Source: Glycine soja (taxonomy: Eukaryota > Streptophyta > Magnoliopsida > Fabales > Fabaceae). From it: DNA of 64,000 nucleotides. The notes under the pieces were generated by a model. The model saw only the letters and a program-made list of their open reading frames with translations, made no database searches and had not been told where the DNA came from. Location: positions 34,235,718 through 34,299,717 of the forward strand of contig NC_041021.1 of NCBI RefSeq assembly GCF_004193775.1, read 5' to 3'. Both the position numbers and the translations under genes were made by a program. This document shows, in pieces, positions 34,736 to 45,548 of the stretch; the stretch's first letter is position 1, and each line of letters begins with the position of its first letter.

Positions 34736-35861
34736 TGAAGTCAAGGACGAAAATCAGGGAAAAAGAAGAAAGAAAAGAAAGTCAAATTTTGAACTCCTCA
34801 TGTGATGAGCATAAAACAAGTAACAATTAACACATTTATTTCGACAGAATATGCATTTAAATATCATAGACAATTGATGCAGTTTTAATAGCACACAAGA
34901 GTATCAAGAATATCTAGGCACCAGCTCCTATGTCTTTCTGTTTAATTATGACTATTAGAAAACATCAATATTCAAAGGGCTCTTTGCAACCGGCAGCACC
35001 ACTTTCATGATGATATTTTATGCCAACAACTACATCTTTCAGGCTTTAGAATAATATACGACTTTCTATCTATTTTGTTAAGAAGTGCCCCATTAGCTAG
35101 GAAAATAATCTAAGTAGTTGTTATAAGACTTGAATAACCCTCTCCTCTCGAGCTAACTTTTATGATTGAGTTAGGTCTGGTCCATTTAATGGAAATACTT
35201 GATTTGGTAACTGTTAAGAATATAGGCAAGTATTATGGATTAAGGAAGCAGCGACTCCTAAAATCAAGGGGTGACTAATTGGGAGCTTGATTCTGGGTGG
35301 CCAATTCCTATTAATTAGGATGTTGATTGCAGGGTGATAGATTGACAATTAAACATTTGTATACCCTTAACCAATCCTTCTATTATAACAGATGCAGTAG
35401 GGACACTCCCCTTTCTTGAGGTGTTGAGTGTTAGACACGTTAATTCCCACACCAACACCAGTATGGCACATGTTAGACACTACTCATTCAATGTTCACTT
35501 AAAAAAAAATAATTATTGACCCAAACATACTATATGACTCAAACACTCAAGTCAACACCTCCATCTGCATGATATAAATGTTATTTTTTTTATTTGCACT
35601 TTTATGTTAATTTAATGATATAAACCTAGATGTGTCTGAGGATGTTCGTGTCTACACTGACAATGAGAACAAGTTCAAGATTGAGATTCCCCAAGGTAAA
35701 TTGAATAACTACAAGTTTGGAAGTAAAACCATACACTTTCAATTTAATTGCTTAAATTCTATACTCCTTGTGTTTTTGAGGCTGGATGGATCAGAATGGC
35801 AAGTGGGAACAGGAGACGGAGAATCTAATGGGTTTAAATCCATAACTGCTTTCTACCCAAC

Positions 35862-36235
35862 TGTTGGAAATAAGGCTTTTTATGTTTAGGAAAAGTGTTT
35901 AGGAATATTGGAGACTTTGAATAGAAACTTGATAGGAAGGAGAATTCTTTATGGAGGAGAGAACTTTGTATTTTTACTTGATACAAATGTGTAGGATTAC
36001 ATCTCTATTTATACTACTCTAAGGAGAACTCTAGACACACTAATTCTAGAGAGTTCTCAACTCTAGAGATCCAAAGAGTATTCTAGAGAATATTAAAACC
36101 ATAAGAAATATCTAGACACTCCAAACACTACAAGAATTCTCTAGAAACATGACCCATAATTACTTAAGCCCAAAATAACTAAGTCCAAGGAACCAAATAA
36201 TTAATTTGGGCCCAAATCAAGTTTATTTTTCAACA
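35862..36235 (-). repeat. 3' LTR of the Copia element
   Basis: 374 bp, ends TGTTGG/CAACA, next to the polypurine tract. It differs from the 5' LTR by three substitutions. Confidence 0.97.
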
Positions 36236-36245
36236 TCCCCCCTTA
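36236..36245 (-). other. Polypurine tract of the Copia element
   Basis: On the minus strand TTAAGGGGGGA abuts the 3' LTR start. It is the expected primer for plus-strand DNA synthesis. Confidence 0.85.
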
Positions 36246-38110
36246 AACTTGATTTGTGACTCCAAGCATACTCCTTAGCTTCACGAAAGTTTCCAACTTG
36301 AGTGGCTTTGTGAAAATGTCGGCAGCTTGATCTTGAGACATCACATACTTCAACTTTACCTCCTTCTTCTCAATACATTCTCTTATGAAGTGGTAACGGG
36401 TGTCGATGTGCTTACTTCTTTCATGAAAGACTGGATTCTTTGTCAAAGCGAGTGCTGATTTATTGTCAACACATATTTCCATAGGTTCTTCTTGTGGCAT
36501 TTTAACTCTTTCAACAAGTTCCTTAGCCAAATTGCATGACAAACGCATGATGTGGCAGCGACATACTCGGCTTCACAAGTTGATAGTGTGACTATTGGTT
36601 GCTTCTTTGACAACCAAGTGAAAGCAGTATCTCCCATAAAGAACACAAAACCAGTAGTGCTCTTTCTATCATCCAAGTCTCCACTCCAATCGCTATCACT
36701 ATAGCCAACAATGTTATAATTGTCAGAAGAGTAATAGTGCAAGCCAAAGTTTGTTGTACCTTTGATGTATCGAAGGATTCTCTTTGCCGCCTTGAAGTGA
36801 GTTGTGGTTGGAGCTTCCATGTAGCGACTTACTACTCCTACAACATAGAGAATATCCGGCCTTGTACATGTCAAGTAACGTAAACTTCCAACCAAACTTT
36901 TGTAAAGAGTTGGATCCACATTCTCTCCTTTTTCATGCTTGCTCAACTTGCTGCCACATTCCATCGGGGTGCCAACTGGATTGGCGTCTTCCATCTTGAA
37001 CTTCTTAAGGACTTCTTTGGCATAGCCTTCTTGGGTGATGAAAATTCCTTTGTCTTCTTGTTTTACTTCGATGCCGAGATAATATGCCATGAGCCCTATA
37101 TCCGTCATCTCAAATTCATTTGACATATCTTTCTTGAACTCTTCGAACATGCTTGGATTGTTCCCTGTAAAGATCAAGTCATCTACATACAAACACACAA
37201 TCAAAATATCTCCACTTTGCGCTTTGATATAGAGCGCATGCTCATATGGACACTTGATGAAGTTCTTGTCTTGAAAGTATTTGTCGATTCGAACATTCCA
37301 AGCTCTCGGTGCTTGCTTGAGACCGTACAACGCCTTCTTCAACTTCAAGACTTTTTCTTCTTGCCCTTTTACTTCATAGCCCAGTGGTTGCTCAATATAG
37401 ACTTCTTCTTCGAGAAAACCATTCAAGAAGGCTGACTTCACATCCATTTGATAGATCTTCCATTTATTTTGGGCTGCCAAAGAAATGATCAGTCTAATAG
37501 TTTCAAGACGAGCAACAGGAGCAAATACCTCATCATAGTCAATTCCTTGTCTTTGACTATAGCCTTTAGCCACCAATCTTGCTTTGTATCTCTCCACATC
37601 TCCTTTAGCATTCTTTTTTGCCTTGTACACCCATCTTACTCCGATTGCTTTGTGTCCTCGTGGAAGTGTAGTAAGTTCCCACGTATCATTCTTTGTGATT
37701 GACTTGATTTCTTCGTCCATGGCGTCTTTCCACTTTATGTTTTCCGCCGCTTCTTGATAGCTTAGAGGCTCACAATCACCAAAAAGACAAAAAAGGTTAA
37801 TGTCGTTTAGGTTTTTGGTTACCTCATAAATCTCTTCAATGCTCCTTAGTCGCGGTGTCCTCTCACTTGAACTTGTTTCATCCAGCCTTGGTGTCGGTGA
37901 GGCAGGTGGTGTAATATGTTCCTCTATGATTGGTTGTTCAATTTCATCATCTTCTTCAAAATAAGGAAGAAAATCATACTTATCTTCTTGAACACTCCAA
38001 TCCCAACAATCTTCTTCGTCGAACTCCACGTCGCGACTTATGACGATCTTTTTACTATTTGGATTATAGAGCTTGTATCCCTTGGATCTTGAGTCGTAAC
38101 CCACAAACAC
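36243..38110 (-). pseudogene. Copia reverse transcriptase and RNase H (pol C-terminal part)
   Basis: The 555-codon frame (38110-36443) holds the Copia reverse transcriptase: [46 protein letters not shown], the catalytic YVDD (in CLYVDDLIF), then RNase H with [17 protein letters not shown] and [10 protein letters not shown] single-base frameshift in an A-run at about 36503-36508 moves the rest of RNase H ([27 protein letters not shown]) into the frame ending at 36243. These enzymes copy the element's RNA into DNA in the particle. The frame begins just after an in-frame stop that separates it from the upstream gag-integrase frame. Confidence 0.92.
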
Positions 38111-38146
38111 GTACTTCTCGCTTTTATCATCGAGCTTTGTCCTCTT

Positions 38147-40288
38147 TTAGTTTGGAACATGGGTATAGGCAATGCTTCCAAACACTTTGAGGTGAGAGAT
38201 CCCGGGCTTCCTTCCACTCCATGCTTCTTGTGGTGTCTTCTCATGCACGCTTTTTGTTGGGGAACGGTTTGTTAGGTAAACTGCACATGCCACTGCTTCA
38301 GCCCAAAACTCCTTCGGCATCTTCTTGCTCTTGAGCATGCTTCGCACCATGTTAAGTATGGTCCGGTTCTTTCTCTCTACTACTCCATTTTGTTGTGGCG
38401 ATCTTGGCACTGTCAGTGGGCGATGGATTCCATGGTCTTCACAATATTTGTTGAACTTATTTGAAGTGAACTCTCCTCCTCGATCAGATCTCATGGCCTT
38501 GATGGAAAGACCACTTTCTTTCTCCACGAGGGCTTTGAACTTCTTAAAGTTTTCAAACACTTCTGATTTCTCCTTCAAGAAATAAACCCAGGTTTTTCTG
38601 GAATAATCATCAATAAAGAGGAGAAAGTACTTATTCTTACCAAATGAATTGGGTTTGATTGGTCCACAGACATCGGTGTGTATGAGCTCTAGCGGCTTTG
38701 TTGCTCTTGTTGTTGATTCCTTTGGAAAAATTTTACGAAATTGCTTCCCAATTAGACATCCTTCGCAAAGTTGGTCTGGGTGGTTGATGCTAGGCAAGCC
38801 TCTCACCATCTTCTTCTTCGCTAAACGTTCTAGACCGTCGAAGTTGAGGTGCCCGAATCGTAGATGCCATAGCCACGAAGAGTCGGTATAGCAAGCCTTG
38901 AGACACTTTGCCACATCATTTTGAATGTTCAAGAGGAACATTCTATTCTTTGACATAGGCACCTTAGCAATCAAGTTATGTCTACAATCTCTTAAGAAAA
39001 GACTATGTTCTTTCAAATGGATGTCATAGCCTTTCTCTAATAATTGTCCCAAGCTCAAAATATTATTTTTCATGTTAGGCACATAGTAGACATTGGATAT
39101 GAATTGATGACTCCCATTCTTCAAACGTATGAGAATTTTACCTTTGCCTTTGACTGGTATCTTTGAGTCGTCTCCAAATGAGACATCGCCAGTTGCCGCT
39201 TCATTGATCTCCACGAACATGCTTTTATCGCCGCACATGTGGTTGCTTGTGCCGGTGTCGAGGTACCACTTGTTTCTTTTCTCTTCAAATTTGTTTTGGC
39301 ACGCGAGTAGCAAAGTTTCTTCTTCTCCGCCTTTTTCTTCTACGAAGTTAGCTTTCTCTTCAACCTTCTTCGAGAATCTACACTCGGATGCATAGTGACC
39401 AATCTTGTTGCAATTGAAACACTTGATTTGTGATTTGTCATACCTCGACCATGAATTTCCTCTTCCACGACCTCTTGTTACTTGTGGATTCCAACTTCTT
39501 TCTCCATTGTTGAATTTGTTGGAGTGGTTGTTGTAACCACCTATTCCTTCTCCTCCATGTCCTCGTCCACGTCCACGATCTTGGCCGCGACCTCGTCCTC
39601 TTTGGCTCTTGTAATTTTCATAGTTTGCTTCCTTTACATTGAGTTGTAGTAGTTTCTCCGTAGCCTCCTTTTGTTTAATTTTTCTCTTTTGTTTTTCTTC
39701 GTATGCTTGTAAGGAACCCATGAGTTGCTCAATAGTCATGGTCTTTAAATCCTTGTTTTCTTCAATGTTGGTAACAATGAAGTCAAAACTTGGATTTAAA
39801 GTTCGAAGTATTTTTTCCATGACCTTCACCTCATCAACATCTTCACCATTTCTTTTAAGTTGATTGACTACGGCCAATACTTGAGAAAAATAATCAGAAA
39901 TTGACTCGGACTCCTCCATAAACAAACGCTCAAAGTCACCTCTAAGAGTTTGAAGACGAATCTTTTTTACCTGCTCAACTCCTTTGTTGCAATTTTGAAG
40001 CTTATCCCATGCTTCTTTGGCCGTCGTTGCGTTGGATATCTTCTCAAATGTATCTTCATCCACCGATTGATAAATGAGAAAGAGAGCTTTCTTGTCTCTC
40101 TTTCTTGACTCCGTCAACGTCTCCTTTACACCTTGGCTTAGCGAAGCTTCATCTTGCTCCTCGAAGCCATTCTCTACGATATCCCACACATCTTGAGCTC
40201 CTAGTAGCGCCTTCATCTTGATACTCCAATTATCATAGTTGTTCTTTGTGAGCATCGGCATTTGGAAAGGAAAACCTCCATTCGCCAT
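38147..40288 (-). CDS. Copia Gag, protease and integrase
   Basis: The 713-codon frame starts MANGGFPFQMPMLTKNNYDN. Gag (about residues 1-300) contains a Gly/Arg-rich stretch (RGRGRGQDRGRGRG) and zinc knuckle CFNCNKIGHYASEC (about 288). The protease has DTGTSNHM (about 341; the family usually has DTGASNHM). Integrase has the HHCC zinc domain (H-X3-H in WHLRFGHL, CEGC) and the core HTDVCGPI, FIDDYSRKTWVYF, SDRGGEF and QQNGVVERKN (about 470-660). The frame ends in VFGSIAYTHVPN and a TAA at 38147-38149. The conserved sequence continues directly after the stop, so it is one nonsense substitution inside a normally single polyprotein. Confidence 0.93.
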   Translation of the reverse strand: MANGGFPFQMPMLTKNNYDNWSIKMKALLGAQDVWDIVENGFEEQDEASLSQGVKETLTESRKRDKKALFLIYQSVDEDTFEKISNATTAKEAWDKLQNCNKGVEQVKKIRLQTLRGDFERLFMEESESISDYFSQVLAVVNQLKRNGEDVDEVKVMEKILRTLNPSFDFIVTNIEENKDLKTMTIEQLMGSLQAYEEKQKRKIKQKEATEKLLQLNVKEANYENYKSQRGRGRGQDRGRGRGHGGEGIGGYNNHSNKFNNGERSWNPQVTRGRGRGNSWSRYDKSQIKCFNCNKIGHYASECRFSKKVEEKANFVEEKGGEEETLLLACQNKFEEKRNKWYLDTGTSNHMCGDKSMFVEINEAATGDVSFGDDSKIPVKGKGKILIRLKNGSHQFISNVYYVPNMKNNILSLGQLLEKGYDIHLKEHSLFLRDCRHNLIAKVPMSKNRMFLLNIQNDVAKCLKACYTDSSWLWHLRFGHLNFDGLERLAKKKMVRGLPSINHPDQLCEGCLIGKQFRKIFPKESTTRATKPLELIHTDVCGPIKPNSFGKNKYFLLFIDDYSRKTWVYFLKEKSEVFENFKKFKALVEKESGLSIKAMRSDRGGEFTSNKFNKYCEDHGIHRPLTVPRSPQQNGVVERKNRTILNMVRSMLKSKKMPKEFWAEAVACAVYLTNRSPTKSVHEKTPQEAWSGRKPGISHLKVFGSIAYTHVPN

Positions 40289-40305
40289 CTTTTGAGGATC
40301 TTGAA

Positions 40306-40317
40306 GCTATGATACCA
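40306..40317 (-). other. Primer-binding site of the Copia element
   Basis: TGGTATCATAGC on the minus strand, three bases inside the 5' LTR, matches the initiator-Met primer site TGGTATCAGAGC at 11 of 12 positions. Confidence 0.9.
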
Positions 40318-40320
40318 CTT

Positions 40321-40694
40321 TGTTGGAAATAAGGCTTTTTATGTTTAGGAAAAGTGTTTAGGAATATTGGAGACTTTGAATAGAAACTTGATAGGAAGGA
40401 GAATTCTTTATGGAGGAGAGAACTTTGTATTTTTGCTTGATACAAATGTGTAGGATTACATCTCTATTTATACTACTCTAAGGAGAACTCTAGACACACT
40501 AATTCTAGAAAGTTCTCAACTCTAGAGATCCAAAGAGTATTCTAGAGAATATTAAAACCATAAGAAATATCTAGACACTCCAAACACTACAAGAATTCTC
40601 TAGAAACATGACCCATAATTACTTAAGCCCAAAATAACTAAGTCCAAGGAACCAAATAATTAATTTGGGCCCAAATCAAGTTTATATTTCAACA
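40321..40694 (-). repeat. 5' LTR of the Copia element
   Basis: 374 bp, near-identical partner of 35862-36235. Confidence 0.97.
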
Positions 40695-41139
40695 CCAACA
40701 ATGGCATCCAATTCCAATGGTATTCTCACTTTATTCTGATTATTTGTTTCTTCATCCATTATAATTTATTATGCTAAGTAAAATTAATTGCTAAATATCT
40801 GTTGCTTTCAGTGAGCGTTGTGATCACAGGGCTGGGACCGGATTTCACTAGGATGGAATCCTTTGGCAAAGTTGGCGAGTTTGCCCAGACTCTAGTGTGA
40901 TTTCATGATCAGATTTAAAACTATTATTATTTAGAGGTTTTTCTTTCTTTTTGTTCCATCTAATGCTAGAATTTCCCCCTATTTGGTTAAAATGAATTCA
41001 ACAGGTTAGTGGGCTTGACGGAAGCTAGCGAAAACCCCCGGGTGTGGCTGCTAAACTCATACATTGTAAATAGCTACTGTTTAATGTGAGTGTGAGATTT
41101 TTGTTTTAATTGTTTATGTGTTCCGTGATATATAATCAG

Positions 41140-41221
41140 TCAAGACAATGGTGATGCTCCTAATACAAATACAAAGATTTATGTTGGAGGAATTCCCTAT
41201 TATTCAACTCAGGACTATTGC
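41140..41221 (+). pseudogene. Captured RRM exon start (PHIP1/nucleolin-like)
   Basis: After an ATCAG acceptor-like site the frame reads QDNGDAPNTNTKIYVGGIPY then YSTQDY. KIYVGGIPYYST is an RNP2 motif and resembles the first RRM of plant PHIP1-like RNA-binding proteins. Only the beta-1 strand and loop of one RRM are present; the remainder is replaced by T-rich DNA. Confidence 0.6.
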
Positions 41222-41369
41222 ACTATTCTTTTCTTCATTTTTCCTTTATTTTTTTTATTGCAATAGAGCCTTTTTTATTTTATTACTATCAATCTCAATT
41301 AAGCCTTTTTTCTTCATTTTTTTTATTGCAATAGAGTCTTTATTTTTTTATTTTATAAATGACTCAGGT

Positions 41370-41585
41370 GAAACCCCTCTCTTCAGGGCTGCCAAACTAT
41401 AGGCATTCTTAAGATGGTCAAGTATATGACCAAACATGTTGCTATTTTGGTTATTGAATATGGATGAAATGCTAGCCCAACATAGGGATATGAATGGAAT
41501 GAGGTGTCTTCAACTTCTATCTTAAATGCCGCTTGTATTTCGGAGCCAAGCCACTTCCATGGGAGCCGTGAAGAATCTTATATAT
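41370..41585 (+). pseudogene. Captured ankyrin-repeat protein fragment
   Basis: Pieces read DSGETPLFRAAKL then, shifted, LKMVKYMTKH (one ankyrin repeat: GETPL-x-RAA). Downstream MNGMRCLQLLS, a stop, then MPLVFRS and MGAVKNLIYYC match the segment between the ankyrin array and the membrane domain of ACD6/PGG-type plant ankyrin proteins (pattern NGMTCLQLLAxMPxxFxS). Stops and at least one frameshift are present. No PGG domain is seen. Confidence 0.65.
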
Positions 41586-42229
41586 TATTGTACATCTCTG
41601 TCTCAATCATTTTCTACATTCACATATATTATTATGTTAATTATAACAGCTTTTATCAAAAGCCAGTACCCCCTCTGAGTAATTGGCATATATATACAAC
41701 ATGCTATGAAAATTAACATAAATGGTGTTGTTATCTGTGTTGTGGATCTAAGAAGAAAAAGATTAAAGCAAAGTCAAGTGTGAAAAAGAAGATAAAGAAT
41801 AAGGATGATATAAAGCAAATGCATGCACTAGAAAATATTGAAGAGGGAATGGAAGGTACGAAATGCCTCAAATTGGCCATGTGTTTCATTTGGAAACATT
41901 CATATGCATTCTTAGACTCTAAATAATACTTTGAGATGCATTTGGTTGAGCTTTGATCCACTATTATAATGTACTTATGTGCATACTTTTACTGTCTTCG
42001 CATGCTTACAAGACTTAATAGTTTTTTAATGGCATTTTGTATTCCTCTTGAAACCTTGATCACAGGAATTGACAATGAGAAGTCATCACTAATGTGATAT
42101 TATATAATTTTAATATCTCTACTCAAGTTTTTTTTTAATATCTTATATAATTTTATTTATAGATAATTTTATCATATTATAAATTATTTATTTTGAATAA
42201 CCTCAAATTATTCTGCAGGTTAAACATGA

Positions 42230-42868
42230 TTTTACATCGGTGCTGATGTCACCACCGATGTAAAAATATCATATTTCAACATTGTTTCTTTCTGCAAAAC
42301 GATGTAGAAAATAAGAGATCCACATCGTTGCTTTATTAAAAAATGACTTAGAAAGCGCAGCTTACTACATCGGTGCGTACGTCAACACCGATGTAGACAA
42401 TAGGGGATCAACAATGTTTCTTAACTAAAAAATGATGTAGAAACTAGTCTTACTACATCGGTGCCTACGTCAGCACCGATGTAGAAAATAGTGGGATCAA
42501 CAACGTTTCTTAATTAAAAAACGATGTAGAAACTAGTCTTACTACATCTGTGCCTACGTCAGCACCGATGTAGACAATAGGGGATCAACAACGTTTCTTA
42601 ATTAAAAAAGGATGTAGAAACTAGTCTTACTACATAGTCTTACTACAACGTTTCTTAATTAAAAAACGATGTAGAAACTAAGCTTGTTGACTTCTACATC
42701 AGTCAATAATATAGCACCGATTTAGAAAAAAAACAGCTTACTACAATGTTTGTTTATGGGCCGTTGTTGAAATTTTTAAGTTTCAACATCATTATAATAA
42801 AAAAACGGTCAAGCACCGTTGTTGAATCGCGATTCTGACCGATGTAGAATACGCGTTTTCTAGTAGTG
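42230..42868. repeat. CACTA subterminal array with roughly 87-bp tandem units
   Basis: ACATCGGTGCCTACGTCAGC followed by ACCGATGT (a near-palindrome) starts units at about 42366, 42453 and 42541, with diverged copies at 42232 and after 42620. Units also contain GGATCAACAACGTTTCTTAATT and ACGATGTAGAAACTAG. Such motif-dense arrays next to the terminus are where CACTA transposases bind. Confidence 0.85.
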
Positions 42869-43203
42869 CATGATTTTAAGGTAATGTGTTAATATTATAT
42901 ATTGTTTGATATTGTTTGGAATAAAAGAAAGGATGTACAATAAAAATATGTGAATCAAACGATTACATGATTGGATAATATGTACCTCATTAAGTCATGA
43001 AACATCAAGAACACTAAGTAATGAAACATCAAGAGGCAGAAAAAAGATATGAGAAAAATATAAGTCAACGAAATAAATTCATAATTAATCAAAGCAAACC
43101 ATAAACTGTTTAGTAAAAATTAAAAAGAAATTGAAAAATTGTTTGATACCCAAAGGTATTGAACTTACAACATTGATAAAAATATGAGAAGAAGACACAT
43201 GAA

Positions 43204-43960
43204 AGAACCTTTGGGATGCACATAACTAAAATCAGATATTAGTAGGGTTAGCCTGTGCCTTCAAATTGTTGGTTGTATTTCTGTTTCTTTTTTTTATTGA
43301 AGAACCTTTGGAATGCACATTACTAAAATTAGATATTAGTAGTGTTAGCCCGTGCCTTCAAATTGTTGACTGCATTTTTTTCCCTCTTTTTGATTGAAGG
43401 ACCTTTGGGACGCACATGACTAAAATCAGATATTAGTAGTGTTAGCCTGTGCCTTCAAATTGTTGACTGCATTTTTTTTTCTTTTTGATTAAATCCCCTC
43501 CACCATAAATTAAAGAAAACAATACACACACAAAAATTACAGAGCATAAACCCTTCGTCCACGTTTAATCTACAATTAAAATTCATAGAACATTACAGAT
43601 GGTAACCGAAATAAGGCCACACAAAAGAAAGAAGGGAGATCTCAGCAGGAAATACGGCAGAAAAATCAAGAACACTAAGCCATGAAACATGAAGATGCAG
43701 GAAAAATTAATTGCATAATTGATTGGTTAACAAACAAATATTAGGAAAAGATATTAGTGTTAGACTATGTCTTCAAATAACCTAAGTACAAAGTCTAACT
43801 AAATATAATATTTAAATATTAAATGCAACTGAAAAAGATACATTTGATACATAATAAACAAAAGACGAATTATTAGAAAGGCATATGGAAGAACCATTGG
43901 AATGCACATGACCAAAGTCAAGTATTAGTAGTGTTAGCCCATCCCTTCAAATAACCTTTG
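43204..43960. repeat. 97-bp tandem repeat, three copies plus an outlier
   Basis: Units starting AGAACCTTTGGGATGCACAT begin at 43204, 43301 and 43398, each with ATCAGATATTAGTAGTGTTA and GTGCCTTCAAATTGTTG and a T-run. A fourth, shorter diverged copy lies at about 43890-43957. Confidence 0.9.
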
Positions 43961-43980
43961 AGATATACTGATTTAATTTG

Positions 43981-44640
43981 AAATGAAAATTAATAAAAAT
44001 ACGAATATAATATGCTTATTAATTAAATGTTAATAAATTGACAATGATTACGACAAAATCAAATACAAAATTGAAGCTGGTTCTACTAATATATTAAGAT
44101 TAATAGTGTAATATTTAAAATTGATTCTTAAATACCTACAAATTAGGAATAAGTCAACGTCTAAATTATGATTAATTTAATATCCTAACAGAATATGCTT
44201 ATTGATTTGAAAATTATGATTAATTTAATATCCTAATAGAATATGCTTATTGATTTGAAAATTATGATTATTTTCATATCGTAACAGAATATTTAAAATT
44301 GATTGTTAATTACCTATTAATTTGAAATGAAAATTGACAAAAATACAAATAAAATATACTTATTAATTAAACCTTAATAGATTGACAATGATTACGGCAA
44401 AGACAAACACAATATTGAAGCTGATTTTAATAATATGTTAAAATTGATAGTGTAATATTTAAAATTGATTGTTAAGCACCTACTTATTAGAGATAAGGCA
44501 ATGTCAAAATTATGATTATTTTGATATCCAGAGTATGATTATTAATTAGAAAATTATGATTATTTCGATATCCTAACAGAATATGATTATTAATTAAAAA
44601 AATATGATTATTTCCATATCCTAGTAGAATATTTAAAATG
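43981..44640. repeat. Roughly 335-bp imperfect tandem duplication
   Basis: 43981-44299 and 44325-44640 align over GACAATGATTACGACAAA, ATAGTGTAATATTTAAAATT and the nested short repeat AAATTATGATTATTT with ATATCCTAACAGAATATG. The nested unit itself occurs two to three times in each half. Confidence 0.8.
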
Positions 44641-45548
44641 GATTGTTAAGTACCTATTAATTTAAAATGAAAACCAACAAAAATTGATTGTTAAGAATAT
44701 TTAAAAAGATTTATTTCATTTATGGAAATATACATGTTTATATTACATTATTATATTATATTTAAGGTTGGATAATGTTGTTATCCCGTAATATTAGAAG
44801 GGCTTATAGTTGTAGAAAGTCATAGCAATAAAATGTTTGGTAATATTTGATAATTTTATCATCGTTTACTATAATCTAATAAAATGTATGGTAATCTTTG
44901 AAATTGTACGTAACAGTATTTAATTTTTGCTTTTGCAAGCTGTCAATTTGATTTTAGGTTGAAACATAATTGCAAATTTGAATGAAGCTATCTTCGCAAT
45001 TCGAACGTTTTTGCTCGTGGGATATGGATTAGGATAACTTTATATCGGATGCCGTGTCAACTTCAGTCTTTTCCCTGTTATAGAAAGTATTCGATAAGCT
45101 TCACAATTTTATTCAGTAGGTTTTTTTTATAGCGTTATTGTTTTCTTATGAAAAAAAATAGAGCATTATTGGCTTCTTTTACAGTTACCTTGGTACTTTT
45201 AACCTTTGTCTGACCTAAAAAAAAACCAGTTCCCTTAGTCTTAGTCTCAAATTTTGATTAAATTAAGGTATAATTAAACATGACATTTCTAAAATAATTT
45301 TAAAAAGCAAATTGTTTTTATTACTTAGAAAGTATAAATACAATATTTATTTGCTTAGAACCTAGAATTATTTTTACTCACCACCATAAGGCATTTCAAG
45401 ACAATGTACAGAATCCAATTACTCTTGACAGTGTAATATTAACTTAATCACTTTTAATTCTATCAAACCATGAAGTAGCACACAATTTATAAGTCTTATT
45501 CCAAATCAATCCATTAAACATTAAAAATCCAAAATTGTATTCATGTGT

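Larger units (their letters stand above)
35862..40694 (-). mobile_element. Complete Copia LTR retrotransposon, target duplication CCAAC
   Basis: The 4833-bp element has two 374-bp LTRs (35862-36235 and 40321-40694) beginning TGTTGG and ending CAACA, flanked by CCAAC at 35857-35861 and 40695-40699. On the minus strand the order is primer site, gag, protease, integrase, reverse transcriptase, RNase H, polypurine tract. That integrase precedes reverse transcriptase identifies it as Copia. The LTRs differ at 3 positions of 374 by my alignment, so insertion is recent. One in-frame stop and one frameshift interrupt the polyprotein, so this copy is not self-sufficient as assembled. Confidence 0.97.
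35630..41085 (+). pseudogene. Captured PsbP-domain gene, split by a Copia insertion
   Basis: Four exons are readable. 35630-35695 encodes SEDVRVYTDNENKFKIEIPQ. 35795-35861 continues at 40700-40719 and encodes EWQVGTGDGESNGFKSITAF then YPT. 40812-40894 encodes VSVVITGLGPDFTRMESFGK then VGEFAQTL. 41005-41085 encodes VSGLDGS, a stop, then KPPGVAAKLI. This is a thylakoid-lumen PsbP-like domain (photosystem II-associated family). Splice phases agree, but an in-frame TAG at 41026-41028 and another soon after break exon 4, and the C-terminal exons and transit peptide are absent. The second exon is cut by the Copia element, which duplicated CCAAC there. Confidence 0.85.
27355..42868. mobile_element. 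Large CACTA transposon carrying many gene fragments, target duplication CAT
   Basis: The left end is CACTACTAAAAATC (27355); the right end, ...TTTTCTAGTAGTG at 42868, is CACTACTAGAAAACG in reverse complement. CAT occurs at 27352-27354 and at 42869-42871. The right subterminal region is a dense array of ACATCGGTG/CACCGATGT palindromic motifs, and the left has shorter ACGATGTTGTA and GATGTAGAAAC motifs. Inside are exons of a TPD1-like gene, a MADS-box gene, a PsbP-domain gene, an RRM gene and an ankyrin gene, plus two later retroelement insertions. Without those insertions it would be about 8.5 kb. There is no transposase. Terminal identity is only good for about 8-13 bases, so the left end could belong to a sister family. 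Confidence 0.6.
42872..45540. other. AT-rich flank with tandem duplications
   Basis: No gene is supported. It contains the two tandem-repeat groups listed separately and otherwise low-complexity AT-rich sequence. Confidence 0.5.

Noticed and set aside
36802..39863. Several 60-90-codon plus-strand frames across the Copia element
   Set aside because: They are antisense shadows of the Gag-Pol frames on the minus strand.
42366..42640. CRISPR-like regular repeats
   Set aside because: The units are contiguous tandem repeats without unique spacers, and they sit at a CACTA terminus in plant DNA.
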